Origin: Pseudohalioglobus sediminis
GTDB lineage: Bacteria; Pseudomonadota; Gammaproteobacteria; Pseudomonadales; Halieaceae
DNA: 64,000 nt
Direction of reading: 5' to 3'
Assembly (NCBI RefSeq): GCF_008370495.1
Contig: NZ_VTUX01000006.1
Location: 174,737 to 238,736, forward strand
Numbering within the stretch: position 1 is the first letter of the stretch; the number at the start of each line of letters is the position of its first letter. Made by a program: the position numbers and the translations under genes. Below, in pieces: positions 8,980 through 17,900 of this stretch. The notes beneath the pieces are model-generated. The model was not told the origin of the DNA. It worked only from the letters and a program-made list of their open reading frames with translations, and made no database searches.

Positions 8980-10140
8980 CTAAAAGACCTCCGCCGGATC
9001 CGCGGATCGCAGCTTCCGCAGCGCCAGTAACCCAGAACCCGCGCACATCACGATGGTCAACACCATCACCAGCACAGCGCGCTCCACGGTCATCTCTACA
9101 GGCAGATTGGTGGCTTCTGTTGCCTGCGCATACACCAGCAAACTAAGCAGAATTCCCGGTACAAAGCCGATTAACGCCAGCATGACGGCCTCGTTCAGAA
9201 CCACTCTTGACAGGAAGAAGTTGCTGTATCCCATCGCTTTCAAGGTGGCGTACTCGCGCAGGTGATCCTGTACATCCGAAAACAGTATCTGGTAGACCAC
9301 GATCACCCCCACCGCGAGCCCCATGGCCACGCCAAGGCCGAAGACATAGCCGATTGGTGTGCTATTGCTCCAGTAGTCCACCTCATGCTGGACAAATTCA
9401 TCACGCGTCAACACGCGCACGTCTCCAGGAATCGTCGAACTAATCTGCTCCCGGGTCGCCTGCAGATCTGCCCCGGGCTGCAGGTGAATCAGCCCCAACT
9501 CTATTCTTGAGGGCTGTCGGTCAGGGAATATTCGCCGAAAATTGAGGTCGCTGGTGATGATGCTACCGTCGATACCAAAAGACGTACCGAGTTCGAACAA
9601 GCCCACCACGGTCACATCACGATCGTTTATCTCCGTACTCACCGGCTCACCAGCCTCGAATTGCCGGGCAACAGCACCGAACTCAGCCCGAGAGAAGCGG
9701 TCGAAAAGCACCCTGTCGGGCAGCCGCAGCTTCTGCACCTGATTCGGGTCACCCGCCAGACGAAAACCCGCTGCCGATGGATCAAATCCCATAACATATA
9801 TATTGCGAACCTTTACCGGGTCGTCCGGGTTACGCCAGTTACCTATGCCAATGTAAACCGGTGTCACCGATTCCACGCCCGGGAAGCCGAGCGCCTGGTA
9901 AAGCCGATTTCGGGGGAAGCCGGGCGGATTGACGATATAGGTGGTTTTGGGGCTAATGAGCGCCAGATCATAGCCGAGAGCAGTATGCCAGCGCACCGAA
10001 CTGTCATAGAGCGCCTGCTGAAAACCCAGCTGCACGAAAACCAGCACCACTGCGAACGATACGCCGAGAACAGCGGCAAGCAGTCGCAACTTCTGGTGGC
10101 TGATCTGCAACCAGGCGATCTTGTATGGCGCTAATCTCAA
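8980..10140 (-). CDS. DevC-type ABC exporter permease (MacB/FtsX fold)
   Basis: 386 residues. N-terminal TM helix at about 20-40 (LLAAVLGVSFAVVLVFVQLGF), a long periplasmic domain (about 45-260), then three C-terminal TM helices (~268-290, 318-342, 352-374), the topology of DevC/MacB-type permeases. It ends directly before the ATPase start and overlaps the membrane-fusion protein gene by 4 bp. It would span the inner membrane and, with an outer-membrane TolC-like channel elsewhere, move a substrate (in cyanobacterial DevBCA, glycolipid) across the envelope. The substrate here is unknown. Confidence 0.85.
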   Translation of the reverse strand: MRLAPYKIAWLQISHQKLRLLAAVLGVSFAVVLVFVQLGFQQALYDSSVRWHTALGYDLALISPKTTYIVNPPGFPRNRLYQALGFPGVESVTPVYIGIGNWRNPDDPVKVRNIYVMGFDPSAAGFRLAGDPNQVQKLRLPDRVLFDRFSRAEFGAVARQFEAGEPVSTEINDRDVTVVGLFELGTSFGIDGSIITSDLNFRRIFPDRQPSRIELGLIHLQPGADLQATREQISSTIPGDVRVLTRDEFVQHEVDYWSNSTPIGYVFGLGVAMGLAVGVIVVYQILFSDVQDHLREYATLKAMGYSNFFLSRVVLNEAVMLALIGFVPGILLSLLVYAQATEATNLPVEMTVERAVLVMVLTIVMCAGSGLLALRKLRSADPAEVF

Positions 10141-10922
10141 GGCTGGATTTCCACCTCCACCTGAAGATTGGTCAGGGCTTTAACCGCGTCGACATCGTCC
10201 AGCAGAATATGCACCTCTATAACGCGGGCATCGGCCTCTGCAACAGGGTCCATACCCAGCACGTCCAGGCGCCCCACCTTGAGGCCGATATTCTCAACCG
10301 TTCCGGAAACCGGCGACTCCAGCGCAGGGCTGCGCACCGAGGCCTCTTGCCCCGGAGCCACATGAATGATGTCGGTCTCATAAACTTCGGCCACAGCGTA
10401 CATCTTGTCTGTGCGACCGATTTCAACCACACCCTCCACGCCAACCCGCTCGCCCGGTCGGGCGTGAACGTAAAGAATCTGCGCATCGTGAGGTGCTTTT
10501 ACCAGCGACAGGTTCAGCATGGCCTGGGCAGCGGCGACGGCGGCACCCGCCCCTTTCACCTGTAGTTCAAGCGCCTCCAGCTTGGAAGCGGAGGTTGCCA
10601 TGGCCTTGCCTAACTTTTGCTCTCGCCGTAACTGGTTACGCGCGCTTTCCAGCTGCGCTTGCGCCTGGTCCAGTTCCGCCCTGCGTACCGGGTAGCTGTC
10701 GAGAACGGCGATCACGTCACCTTTCTTGACAGCGTCGCCTTCACTCACCTTGAGGTCCATGATCACGGAACCAAGCCCCGATGGACCGGCCAACATGACC
10801 ACACCACCTGCCGGCTCGATTCGGCCCAGGCTGCTTATCACGCGAGGTTCGGCCAGCAGCGCTCGCGGGGCAAACATCGCCACTGCCAAGCATAACGAAA
10901 GGAAAAACCGCATCGTGGTCAC
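10137..10922 (-). CDS. DevB-type membrane-fusion (HlyD-family) protein
   Basis: 261 residues from GTG 10920-10922, or 258 from an ATG at 10911-10913. The signal peptide ends near ALLA/EPRV. Residues ~45-75 (MDLKVSEGDAVKKGDVIAVLDS) are the biotinyl-lipoyl half-motif, a helical hairpin follows (QAQLESARNQLRREQKL), then the second lipoyl half (VKAPHDAQILYVHARPGERV) and a beta-barrel domain. Such adaptors link the inner-membrane ABC pump to an outer-membrane channel. It is the first gene of the devBCA-like operon; the promoter should lie in 10,923-11,214, where no consensus is clear. Confidence 0.85.
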   Translation of the reverse strand: MTTMRFFLSLCLAVAMFAPRALLAEPRVISSLGRIEPAGGVVMLAGPSGLGSVIMDLKVSEGDAVKKGDVIAVLDSYPVRRAELDQAQAQLESARNQLRREQKLGKAMATSASKLEALELQVKGAGAAVAAAQAMLNLSLVKAPHDAQILYVHARPGERVGVEGVVEIGRTDKMYAVAEVYETDIIHVAPGQEASVRSPALESPVSGTVENIGLKVGRLDVLGMDPVAEADARVIEVHILLDDVDAVKALTNLQVEVEIQP

Positions 10923-11214
10923 GCCTCAGACTGTTATTATCTTCGCAGGATAGCAGAAAAGCCGGCTTACATTGGAACTGATAAATGCCTTTTTGGGAAA
11001 TTTCAGTCATTGCCGCCCACCGGCACGCTCAGCCACACAGTTACCCTCGCATCCGATGCTCCACGACATGAAACCTGTTGTAATCAGGCTGGCAAAAATG
11101 CTTGATTGTCTTTAATTTATGCACTTTACTCATTGCATTCGGTTCTATCAGCGCATACCTGTGGGTATGAGGACTAAACCAATATCAACAACGAACCTCA
11201 ATCGGAGCCTCTAG

Positions 11215-11625
11215 ATGGAACATAACCCGGACGAACACAACCTGAAATGCCCAAAATGCCACCACGGTATGGAGGTGGTAGTCCACGATGAAATCGAAAT
11301 CGACCGCTGCACCAACTGCAAAGGCCTCTGGTTCGATGATGACGAGGCTCATCGCATGAGACAGATTGAAAAAAGTGAGCTGGTCGATCACGGTGATCCG
11401 GTAGAGGGCTGGAAATTTGATAGCCGTGAGGATATCGATTGCCCGCACTGCGGCAAGCGCATGCACAAGTCCTACGATGCCAAACAGCAGCACATCTGGT
11501 ACGAGGTATGCCACGAGCACGGGATGTTCATGGATGCGGGCGAATTTACCGACCTTAAGGACGAATCGGTCCTGGACTGGTTCCGCAGCCTGATCAAGGG
11601 CAACCGGGATATCGTTGCGCCCTGA
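11215..11625 (+). CDS. Zinc-ribbon (zf-TFIIB type) protein
   Basis: 136 residues, cytosolic. Two Cys-x2-Cys knuckles (CPKCHHGM and CTNCKGLWFD, residues ~12-40) make one zf-TFIIB-type ribbon; a second ribbon is built from CPHCGKRM and the CHEHGMFMDAGEF segment, with Cys-x-His-x... ligands. The GLWFDDDE and GMFMDAGE stretches after each ribbon are typical of the family. The role of these bacterial proteins is not established. The gene stands alone, divergent from the devB-like gene, and is followed 33 bp later by a membrane-protein gene. Confidence 0.8.
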   Translation: MEHNPDEHNLKCPKCHHGMEVVVHDEIEIDRCTNCKGLWFDDDEAHRMRQIEKSELVDHGDPVEGWKFDSREDIDCPHCGKRMHKSYDAKQQHIWYEVCHEHGMFMDAGEFTDLKDESVLDWFRSLIKGNRDIVAP

Positions 11626-11658
11626 TCACATACAGTAGGCTGGCAGCAGGGCGCGGCC

Positions 11659-12408
11659 GTGGACTGGCGCATTGTATTTGGCCTCGCGGTCACCGTGGTC
11701 TGGATCAGTGCCGGGCTAGTCTATCTCGTTTCCATAGTCGGCCTCGGGAAGTTCGTCGCTCTCCCGACAGCTGATATCGGCAGCTTTCTCGAGGGCGCTT
11801 TTGCACCACTGGCATTTCTGTGGCTGGTGATCGGGCATTTCATGCAACAAAAGGAAATCACCGCCAACACCCGTGCAATCGGCGTACAGGAGCAAAGCGC
11901 ACGCCGGCTGGAGGTTCACTCACAGCGCGAGAGTTACTTTAAATTACTGGAACTGGTGCAGGAACAACTGGGCTCCATTGCCAGCTTTCACTATATGTCC
12001 GTGTGCGGGCCAACAGGCTCGGGAGAAATCACGGGCGAGGAGTTCCAGGAACAGCGCAACCATGCCAGCACCGGCGACCCGTCCTGGTTTGTGCGTAAGA
12101 TGATCAGCCTCGCCATCGCCCACCGCGAGCAGCCTGAGGAATTACAGGAAATATTCTTTGGCACCGAAATACGTCGACGTCACTCCGATAATTTTACGAC
12201 CACGTTCACCAAACTGGAGCGGGCTGCGAAAGCAGTAGATACGGAAGACATGATCACCGACGCACTGGTCTATGGATCGGCCTTCGGTATTCTGCACAGG
12301 ATAATCCTTAACGTGCGCGGCGATGAAGGCATCGAATCACTACTCGGTCTTCGCCCCGCTACCGGCAACATCTCCGCCGATGACCCGGGCTCTTCACAAC
12401 GCCCTTGA
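11659..12408 (+). CDS. Two-TM protein with cytosolic helical domain
   Basis: 249 residues from a GTG start. TM1 ~5-28 and TM2 ~42-64 (GSFLEGAFAPLAFLWLVIGHF) are followed by a coiled region (KEITANTRAIGVQEQSARRLE) and a soluble helical domain. The layout (two TMs close together, a coiled neck, an all-alpha cytosolic part) is like that of some membrane-anchored abortive-infection proteins, but no motif confirms that. Convergent with the TrkA-N/RyR gene, with 46 bp between. No family recognised. Confidence 0.6.
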   Translation: MDWRIVFGLAVTVVWISAGLVYLVSIVGLGKFVALPTADIGSFLEGAFAPLAFLWLVIGHFMQQKEITANTRAIGVQEQSARRLEVHSQRESYFKLLELVQEQLGSIASFHYMSVCGPTGSGEITGEEFQEQRNHASTGDPSWFVRKMISLAIAHREQPEELQEIFFGTEIRRRHSDNFTTTFTKLERAAKAVDTEDMITDALVYGSAFGILHRIILNVRGDEGIESLLGLRPATGNISADDPGSSQRP

Positions 12409-12454
12409 ACACAGACCATTTACTCGCGCGCGCCGCCGGACCACAGCCTCATAG

Positions 12455-14398
12455 CTAGCTCTCTACTGAATCAACTTGCGGCGCATTAAGCGCCGAATAC
12501 ATGCGACAGACTTTCTGGCCCTGCATCTTCAACAGCAGCGGTATCTGGCGAATGTTGGCCCGGTCCTTTTCCTTGTCCTCTTCAGTCAACTCCTGCCAGG
12601 CCACCAGGTCCGGGTGCAACATACGATCCTCATCCCTGACCTCACCGTAGCTGTAACCCGCCAGGTATTTGTCGGCCATCCAGCGGCGGTGCTCCAGGTG
12701 GGCCAGCAGCTCCATCATCAGGTCATCCGGTGGAAACGGGGCTTCCGCCTCACTCGAGTCGATACTGCAGGCCACGCAATTGGCTATACGCAGCTTGACA
12801 TCCATATGTGCGGCGGCGTGCTGATTGGCCTTTTTCTTGTGTGCCGGCAGAGCAGACCACGGTACCAATGAGGCGTTGCTGCGCACATCCACGCCATTGC
12901 CTAGTTGCGTGTCGATATAGGCGTTGTGCAGCGTACGCGCCATCGCATCCAGTGCTTCGTTGACGATCACATCAATGCATATGGTTTCGTCGAGGCATTC
13001 GAAATACTCTATGGGCTCATGCTTAGGCAGCCCGATCTTGTCCATCTCGATTGGCTCGAAATCATCATCGATAATTTCGGCCAGGAAACTCTGCTGGTTC
13101 AGGCAGACGACGAAATTCAGCGGCGGCAGCCCGCTGTGCCGACGCAACCGGTTGAGACGCCGCGCCGTGAGAATACCCTCAACATCTTTCTCGAGTCCCA
13201 CATAACAGACATCGAAATGCGTGGCAGTCTGCATTTCATGCCACTGCTTCGGCTTTATCGTCATCGGGTCCGCGTACACGAAATCGATTTCCACGGTGTT
13301 ATCCAGTTGTACGTGACGGTGACGGAAGCGTTCCACCTGGTCTCGCTCGCTGTCCTGACACAGCACGGTGACCCGCGGCAGGCGAAAGTCCGTGTAGTGC
13401 GCCGTGAGTGCCGTCTGCAGGATCATTTCACGCACCAGGGCCTGAAAACCAACGAACAGGATATGCATGGGTTTACTGGCTCGGCTGGTGGGCCGGTAAT
13501 ACAAATCCGGGGCGCACAGCCTGAAGATATTACGGGCTATGGTCTCGCGCCGGCTGAACAGGCGAATCGCGAATCGCGAACTGTTGACCTCGAGAAAACT
13601 GTGGACGCTGAACACTTCGTAAATATCCGGTGAATCCACTGCCAGGAAGCAGCGCAAGGACACATCCGGCGGGTCGTCACCCACTGATGGTTCGCGGCGC
13701 CGCGCTATTGACTCCAGCTGTCGCACCTCGGCATCCGTCAGCCTGCGGGTAAGTCGTTCCACCGCCTTGGCGATGGCGATATTCGCCTTGTCATCACTGG
13801 TGCACAGGAATAACTCCTTCGCGTAGACCACTCGCGATTTCATCAAGGTCAGGGTATCCATGGCGTTGCCGCAGACATGAATCGCGCCGTAGTTGGTCAG
13901 CTCCGCGGCCATCGCGTTCAGTGGATCGTTATCGATGATGACCACATGCTTGTCGGAGTTCAGGCAGTAATCCCTGGCGATACGAAAACCGGTTTCACCG
14001 ATGCCGCAGACCACCACGAAACGCCGTTTGCGAAACAGCAAACCGTAGAGCGCCACTTCCTCCTCGACCACGGTCCAGACCGCTTTGGCGGCCGTGTATA
14101 ACACGACCATCGGCGCGAGGGCCCGGGCCACCTGCAGATAGACAGGCCAGCCCGCCGTCTCATCCGGTGCCTCGAAGATGAAGAGCCGAAAAGCCCCGTA
14201 GACGACGTCCCAGCGGGTGTAGCTTCCCCCCTGGTCAGCAAACGTCAGGGTCTGGGCGTAGCCGACACAGCCCAGCAGAAAAGCGAGGGCCGCCAGCAAG
14301 CCCACGATAGTCCACTCATGACGGGCGATCAGATTGACGCGCTCGGGCTCAGGCTGGCGACGGTTGCGGCCGTGGAAGGACTCATTTGCTGGCGTCAT
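12455..14398 (-). CDS. Two-TM TrkA-N (RCK-like) protein with C-terminal RyR-like domain
   Basis: 647 residues. TM1 is ~29-49 and TM2 ~86-110; between them a segment reads TLTFADQGG, without a canonical TVGYG potassium filter. Residues ~126-260 are a TrkA-N/RCK Rossmann domain (VVVCGIGETGFRIA, GxGxxG at 132-137; VVIIDND at ~151). A second Rossmann-like domain follows (ILFVGFQALVREMI, ~315). Near the C-terminus, about 575-635, the text HLEHRRWMADKYLAGYSYG...HPDLVAWQELTEEDKEKDR fits the RyR domain seen in ryanodine receptors and in some bacterial proteins. It may be a ligand-gated ion conductance or NAD(P)-sensing membrane switch; this is inference. Confidence 0.75.
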   Translation of the reverse strand: MTPANESFHGRNRRQPEPERVNLIARHEWTIVGLLAALAFLLGCVGYAQTLTFADQGGSYTRWDVVYGAFRLFIFEAPDETAGWPVYLQVARALAPMVVLYTAAKAVWTVVEEEVALYGLLFRKRRFVVVCGIGETGFRIARDYCLNSDKHVVIIDNDPLNAMAAELTNYGAIHVCGNAMDTLTLMKSRVVYAKELFLCTSDDKANIAIAKAVERLTRRLTDAEVRQLESIARRREPSVGDDPPDVSLRCFLAVDSPDIYEVFSVHSFLEVNSSRFAIRLFSRRETIARNIFRLCAPDLYYRPTSRASKPMHILFVGFQALVREMILQTALTAHYTDFRLPRVTVLCQDSERDQVERFRHRHVQLDNTVEIDFVYADPMTIKPKQWHEMQTATHFDVCYVGLEKDVEGILTARRLNRLRRHSGLPPLNFVVCLNQQSFLAEIIDDDFEPIEMDKIGLPKHEPIEYFECLDETICIDVIVNEALDAMARTLHNAYIDTQLGNGVDVRSNASLVPWSALPAHKKKANQHAAAHMDVKLRIANCVACSIDSSEAEAPFPPDDLMMELLAHLEHRRWMADKYLAGYSYGEVRDEDRMLHPDLVAWQELTEEDKEKDRANIRQIPLLLKMQGQKVCRMYSALNAPQVDSVES

Positions 14399-14845
14399 GG
14401 GCTCAAATTGTATGTTGTCGTTTTTGCAATCACTTTAGCCGCAAAGCCGTTACATAGAAAGCGGCCATGGACAGGCAGCTAAGCGCCCCAGCGCACTGGC
14501 CAATAGTGAGCGACTCTTTTCGGTGCGCTCCATGGCCAGGTAACACAGGGACTGCTGCATAGTGGTGCAGGACTGATTACTGTGCACCCTCGCTGACTGA
14601 GCGAACGCTTTGCGGATTCCGCCGCCAATCACAGACGTTTATGACGTTTCGCAGCATTTCGACACCCATTACTCACCCATCGCACTGCGCACCGGCAACG
14701 TGGAACAAATGTTGCTGCGAGTAAGGGGAAAGTGGGAGTCTTCGAATGCAAAAACCCTCTAAAAACAGGGGATACTGACTGCGAAATGTCAAGCGTTTTT
14801 CTTTTAAAAAACCATTTCTTGACTATAGTTAGTGACTAGTACCCA
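14399..14845. other. Intergenic region upstream of the large secreted protein
   Basis: About 450 bp with no gene I can support; a 60-codon minus-strand frame at 14,450-14,632 lacks a ribosome site and coding character. The right half becomes AT-rich and ends with TTGACT (14,819-14,824), a possible -35 element reading rightward, but no matching TATAAT lies 16-18 bp downstream. The promoters for both divergent genes are expected here. Confidence 0.5.
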
Positions 14846-14977
14846 ATGGGAGACGGAACCAATGTCTCCTTGAGAGCCTCGCCCGCACCGGGTAAACACC
14901 CTGGTGCGGTGTCGGTGTGTATGAGAAATGGAAATTCTGACTCCGGCCAAAAGCTGGTTATAAGCGGAAGGCGAATC
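14846..14977 (+). promoter_or_regulatory. Structured 5' leader of the large secreted protein
   Basis: Three hairpins stand in the 132 bp before the start codon. GGAGAC (14,849-14,854) pairs with GTCTCC (14,864-14,869). CCGCACC (14,883-14,889) pairs with GGTGCGG (14,903-14,909), extended inward by G.U and two G-C pairs. CCGGC and GCTGG (starting at 14,942) flank a CAAAA loop, just before the GGAAGG ribosome site (14,966-14,971). The frame is open upstream to an ATG at 14,846, but that start has no ribosome site. I compared it with the c-di-GMP class I riboswitch and found no match. It may be an attenuator or new cis-acting RNA, or simply chance folding in GC-rich DNA. Confidence 0.4.
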
Positions 14978-17900
14978 ATGAAACTGAACTCTCCAGGTCA
15001 CCGATCTCAGGGGCGAAACTGCTACATAACTCGTAACGTGACGAGGGTATGCCGACTGGTCGGCCTGGCCACTGCCCTGGCAATTCCGACAGCGACGCTA
15101 GCGGACGGCTTCGACAACGGTTTCGAGGGTAATGACCTGGGCGGCTGGCAGCTTGACCCGGCACCACCTGCCGACACCGTCGAAGTCATAGAGGGTCCGG
15201 AAGGGCCGGCGTTGTTCCCTATCTACAACAGCTTTGAACTGGCTCCCGATGGGCAGGTCTCCCCACGACTGGGGGACTACATGTTGCGCCTGGGCACGCC
15301 CAAGCTGAACAATGAGACCCAGAACCGGGGCGTCAATGGTATCTCGCAGGAGTTCGTTGCCGAGTCGCCCGCCCTGGCCATTGCCCTGCGCCTGTTTTCA
15401 ACAGATCACCGGGGTGATGACATTCTGCGCATCAGCTTGTCCGACAGCAGCGGCCTGGAACTAGCCTCAGACAATACCTTCGAGTTCAACAACGCCGCCG
15501 GGGACAACTGCCGGGCCAGTTGTGAAGCCACGATTGACACCGGCAAGCGCAAGGATGTCATCGACAGCGGCTGGCAGGACATACAGTTCAGTGGCCTGGC
15601 GGCAGGCGAGATATATACCCTGCGAATCGAGCTGGAGGCAGGCCAGAATGAGTCGCTGTCGTCCTGGCTCTATGTCGACGGCGTCAACGCACCGCCCACG
15701 GCGAGCATCAATTTCAATCCCGGCCAATCCGGCCCGGCCGTGGAGGGCGACTTTGTCGTCTTTGACTGCCTGGACTCCGTTGACCCGGAAAACAGCGAGC
15801 TGGCCTGCATCTGGACCGCGGAGTTTGCCGGCGTGTCGCCACAGCCCATCATCGGCAGGACGGTGGTGTACTCCTTCCCCAACGACGGTACCGGGACTAT
15901 CAACCTCGAAGTCACTGATGGCGAGGAATCGACCACCGCCAGCACCTCTATCACCATACAGAATCAGGAACCGCTGGTTAATGCGCTCAACGTAGAAGTG
16001 TTGCCAGGTGCCTCGGTAGACCTGGTCTGTCGCTTTGCCGACCCGGGCGCCGCGGATACCCATAGCGTCGATATTTCCGTATCCGGTGGCACGACCGGCG
16101 ACATCGAAATCGACACAGAAAACGTGCCGGCACTGTCCTCCGGAGTCGCCCGCACCAGCTTCACAGCACCGGAGCAGGCTGGCGACATCAGCGGCTCCTG
16201 CAGCGTAACGGATGACAGCGGCAGCACCGGCAGCGATAACTTCACAATTAGCGTGCTTGAGGTGGCAGCGCTCCAGGATCGCGTCGCCGCGAACACGGGC
16301 TCCACCGTTGGCATGCCGCAGGTCCTGCCCACCGATCAAAGCAGCCTGGGCGGCCTGAAAGACCCGAACAGCCTCGCGGTTTACGAGATTCGCCTGCCCA
16401 ATGGCGGCCCGCTGCCTGCAGGAACCGAAGTCAGCGTGACTGCGAAGTTCCCGGTGGACTACGACATCGTGCTGCTCAATGGCTCGACGGAGACTATCAG
16501 TGCCGCGCCGTGGGTGAGCGCCCCCTTCGTCAGCGCGCCCTTCGTCAGCGCACCCTTTGTCAGTGTGCCCTTCGTCAGCGCACCGTTCGTCAGCGCACCC
16601 TTTGTCAGTGCACCCTTCGTCAGCGCGCCGTTTGTCAGTGCGCCCTTCGTCAGCGCCCCCTTCGTCAGTGCGCCCTTCGTCAGCGCACCTTTCGTCAGCG
16701 CGCCCTTTGTCAGCGCACCGCTGACTACCAGCCTCTGGGAACAACCGGGCTTCCTGTTCGAGAACTTCCCCCTCTCGCAACTGGCCGGGGCACCGGATGG
16801 CAGCAATATTTCCGGCATCGACGTTTCCTTCCAGGACCTCGGGGCCCTCGGCAGCGGCGACCTGACCAATGAAGCGGTATTCGTCAAAGGGCTCTCCGCC
16901 GAGTTCGGCACCAATACGGAACAGCTGTTGGTGGAAATCGGGCCCGGCGAACAGGGCCTGTACCTGGCGGTCATCCCGCAGGCGGGTTCGTTCTCCGCGG
17001 CACCTTTCAACCTCGAAGTGGAGGCGGCTATCCCACCCGAGACGGCATCACTGCTCGGACCGGCATGCGCTGGCACGCCGCTGGTAGCCAACCCCAGCAC
17101 CGGCATCGAAACACTGCGCGCCTATGGCAGTAAAACGCTCATCGTCACCCAGAAGCAGAGGATGATGGCGACCTTCGATATGGATGATGCGGAGTGGGAG
17201 GCATGGATGCTGGCCATGGACCCCTTCTTCAGTCACCCCAGCGTGCAGGCAACGGTGATTTCCGTACCCGGCAACTGGTACGACACGGCGGATATGGAAC
17301 CCTGCAACGTGCAGGCACAAAATGCAGTAGCCGCCAACATCAAGGGCGCGATCGACAGCGCCAGGACCGAGGCCACGCAGTTTGTGCAGCTGATGGGCTC
17401 GCTGGACATCATCATGCCCTATTACCTGCCGGACGAAACCCAGACTGGCAACGAGGCATTGTTCGCCGCCGACCTGCTCACGCTGCCCGGCACGCCCCTG
17501 GGCGTGGCGATTTCGGAAGGCTACATGCTCACCGATGCCTTCTACGTGGACGCGGACCCGCAGCCGTTCAATGGCCGCCTGCTGTACCTGGAAGACATTT
17601 CCATTTCGCGACTGGTGGAAACACCCGGGGAGATTCTGGCCAACGCACAGCGCTTCGTTGAGACTGGCGGCGTCATCAATATACTCAGTGTCGAGGCGGG
17701 AACCCCGGGCGCCGGCACGCAGTCCACCGGTTACGACTTCTTTATCGACGGTACGGACGTCATCAACGACATCCTCGACAGCGACTATCCGGGCACCAAC
17801 ACCACCCGCAATGACGATAGCTGGGATGCGGCAACACTGCGCTGCCAGTTCTTCGGCGCCGGCGAGAACTGCAGCAAGCCGATCAGTGCGGTGAACGCGG

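Noticed and set aside
14450..14632. 60-codon minus-strand frame in the 14.4-14.8 kb gap
   Set aside because: No ribosome site, no recognisable features, not in an operon context.
14846..14977. c-di-GMP class I riboswitch
   Set aside because: The conserved GGCAAACC / GGGACGCAAAGCC elements are missing; only generic hairpins are present.
16514..16723. CRISPR array
   Set aside because: Repeats are contiguous 15-mers without spacers and lie inside a coding frame.
16459..17106. Long minus-strand frame with ALTKG repeats, and a plus-strand frame (16,510-16,872) rich in RQRALRQR repeats
   Set aside because: Both are shadows of the 15-bp repeat array read in other frames; the VSAPF frame has conserved peptide with synonymous variation.
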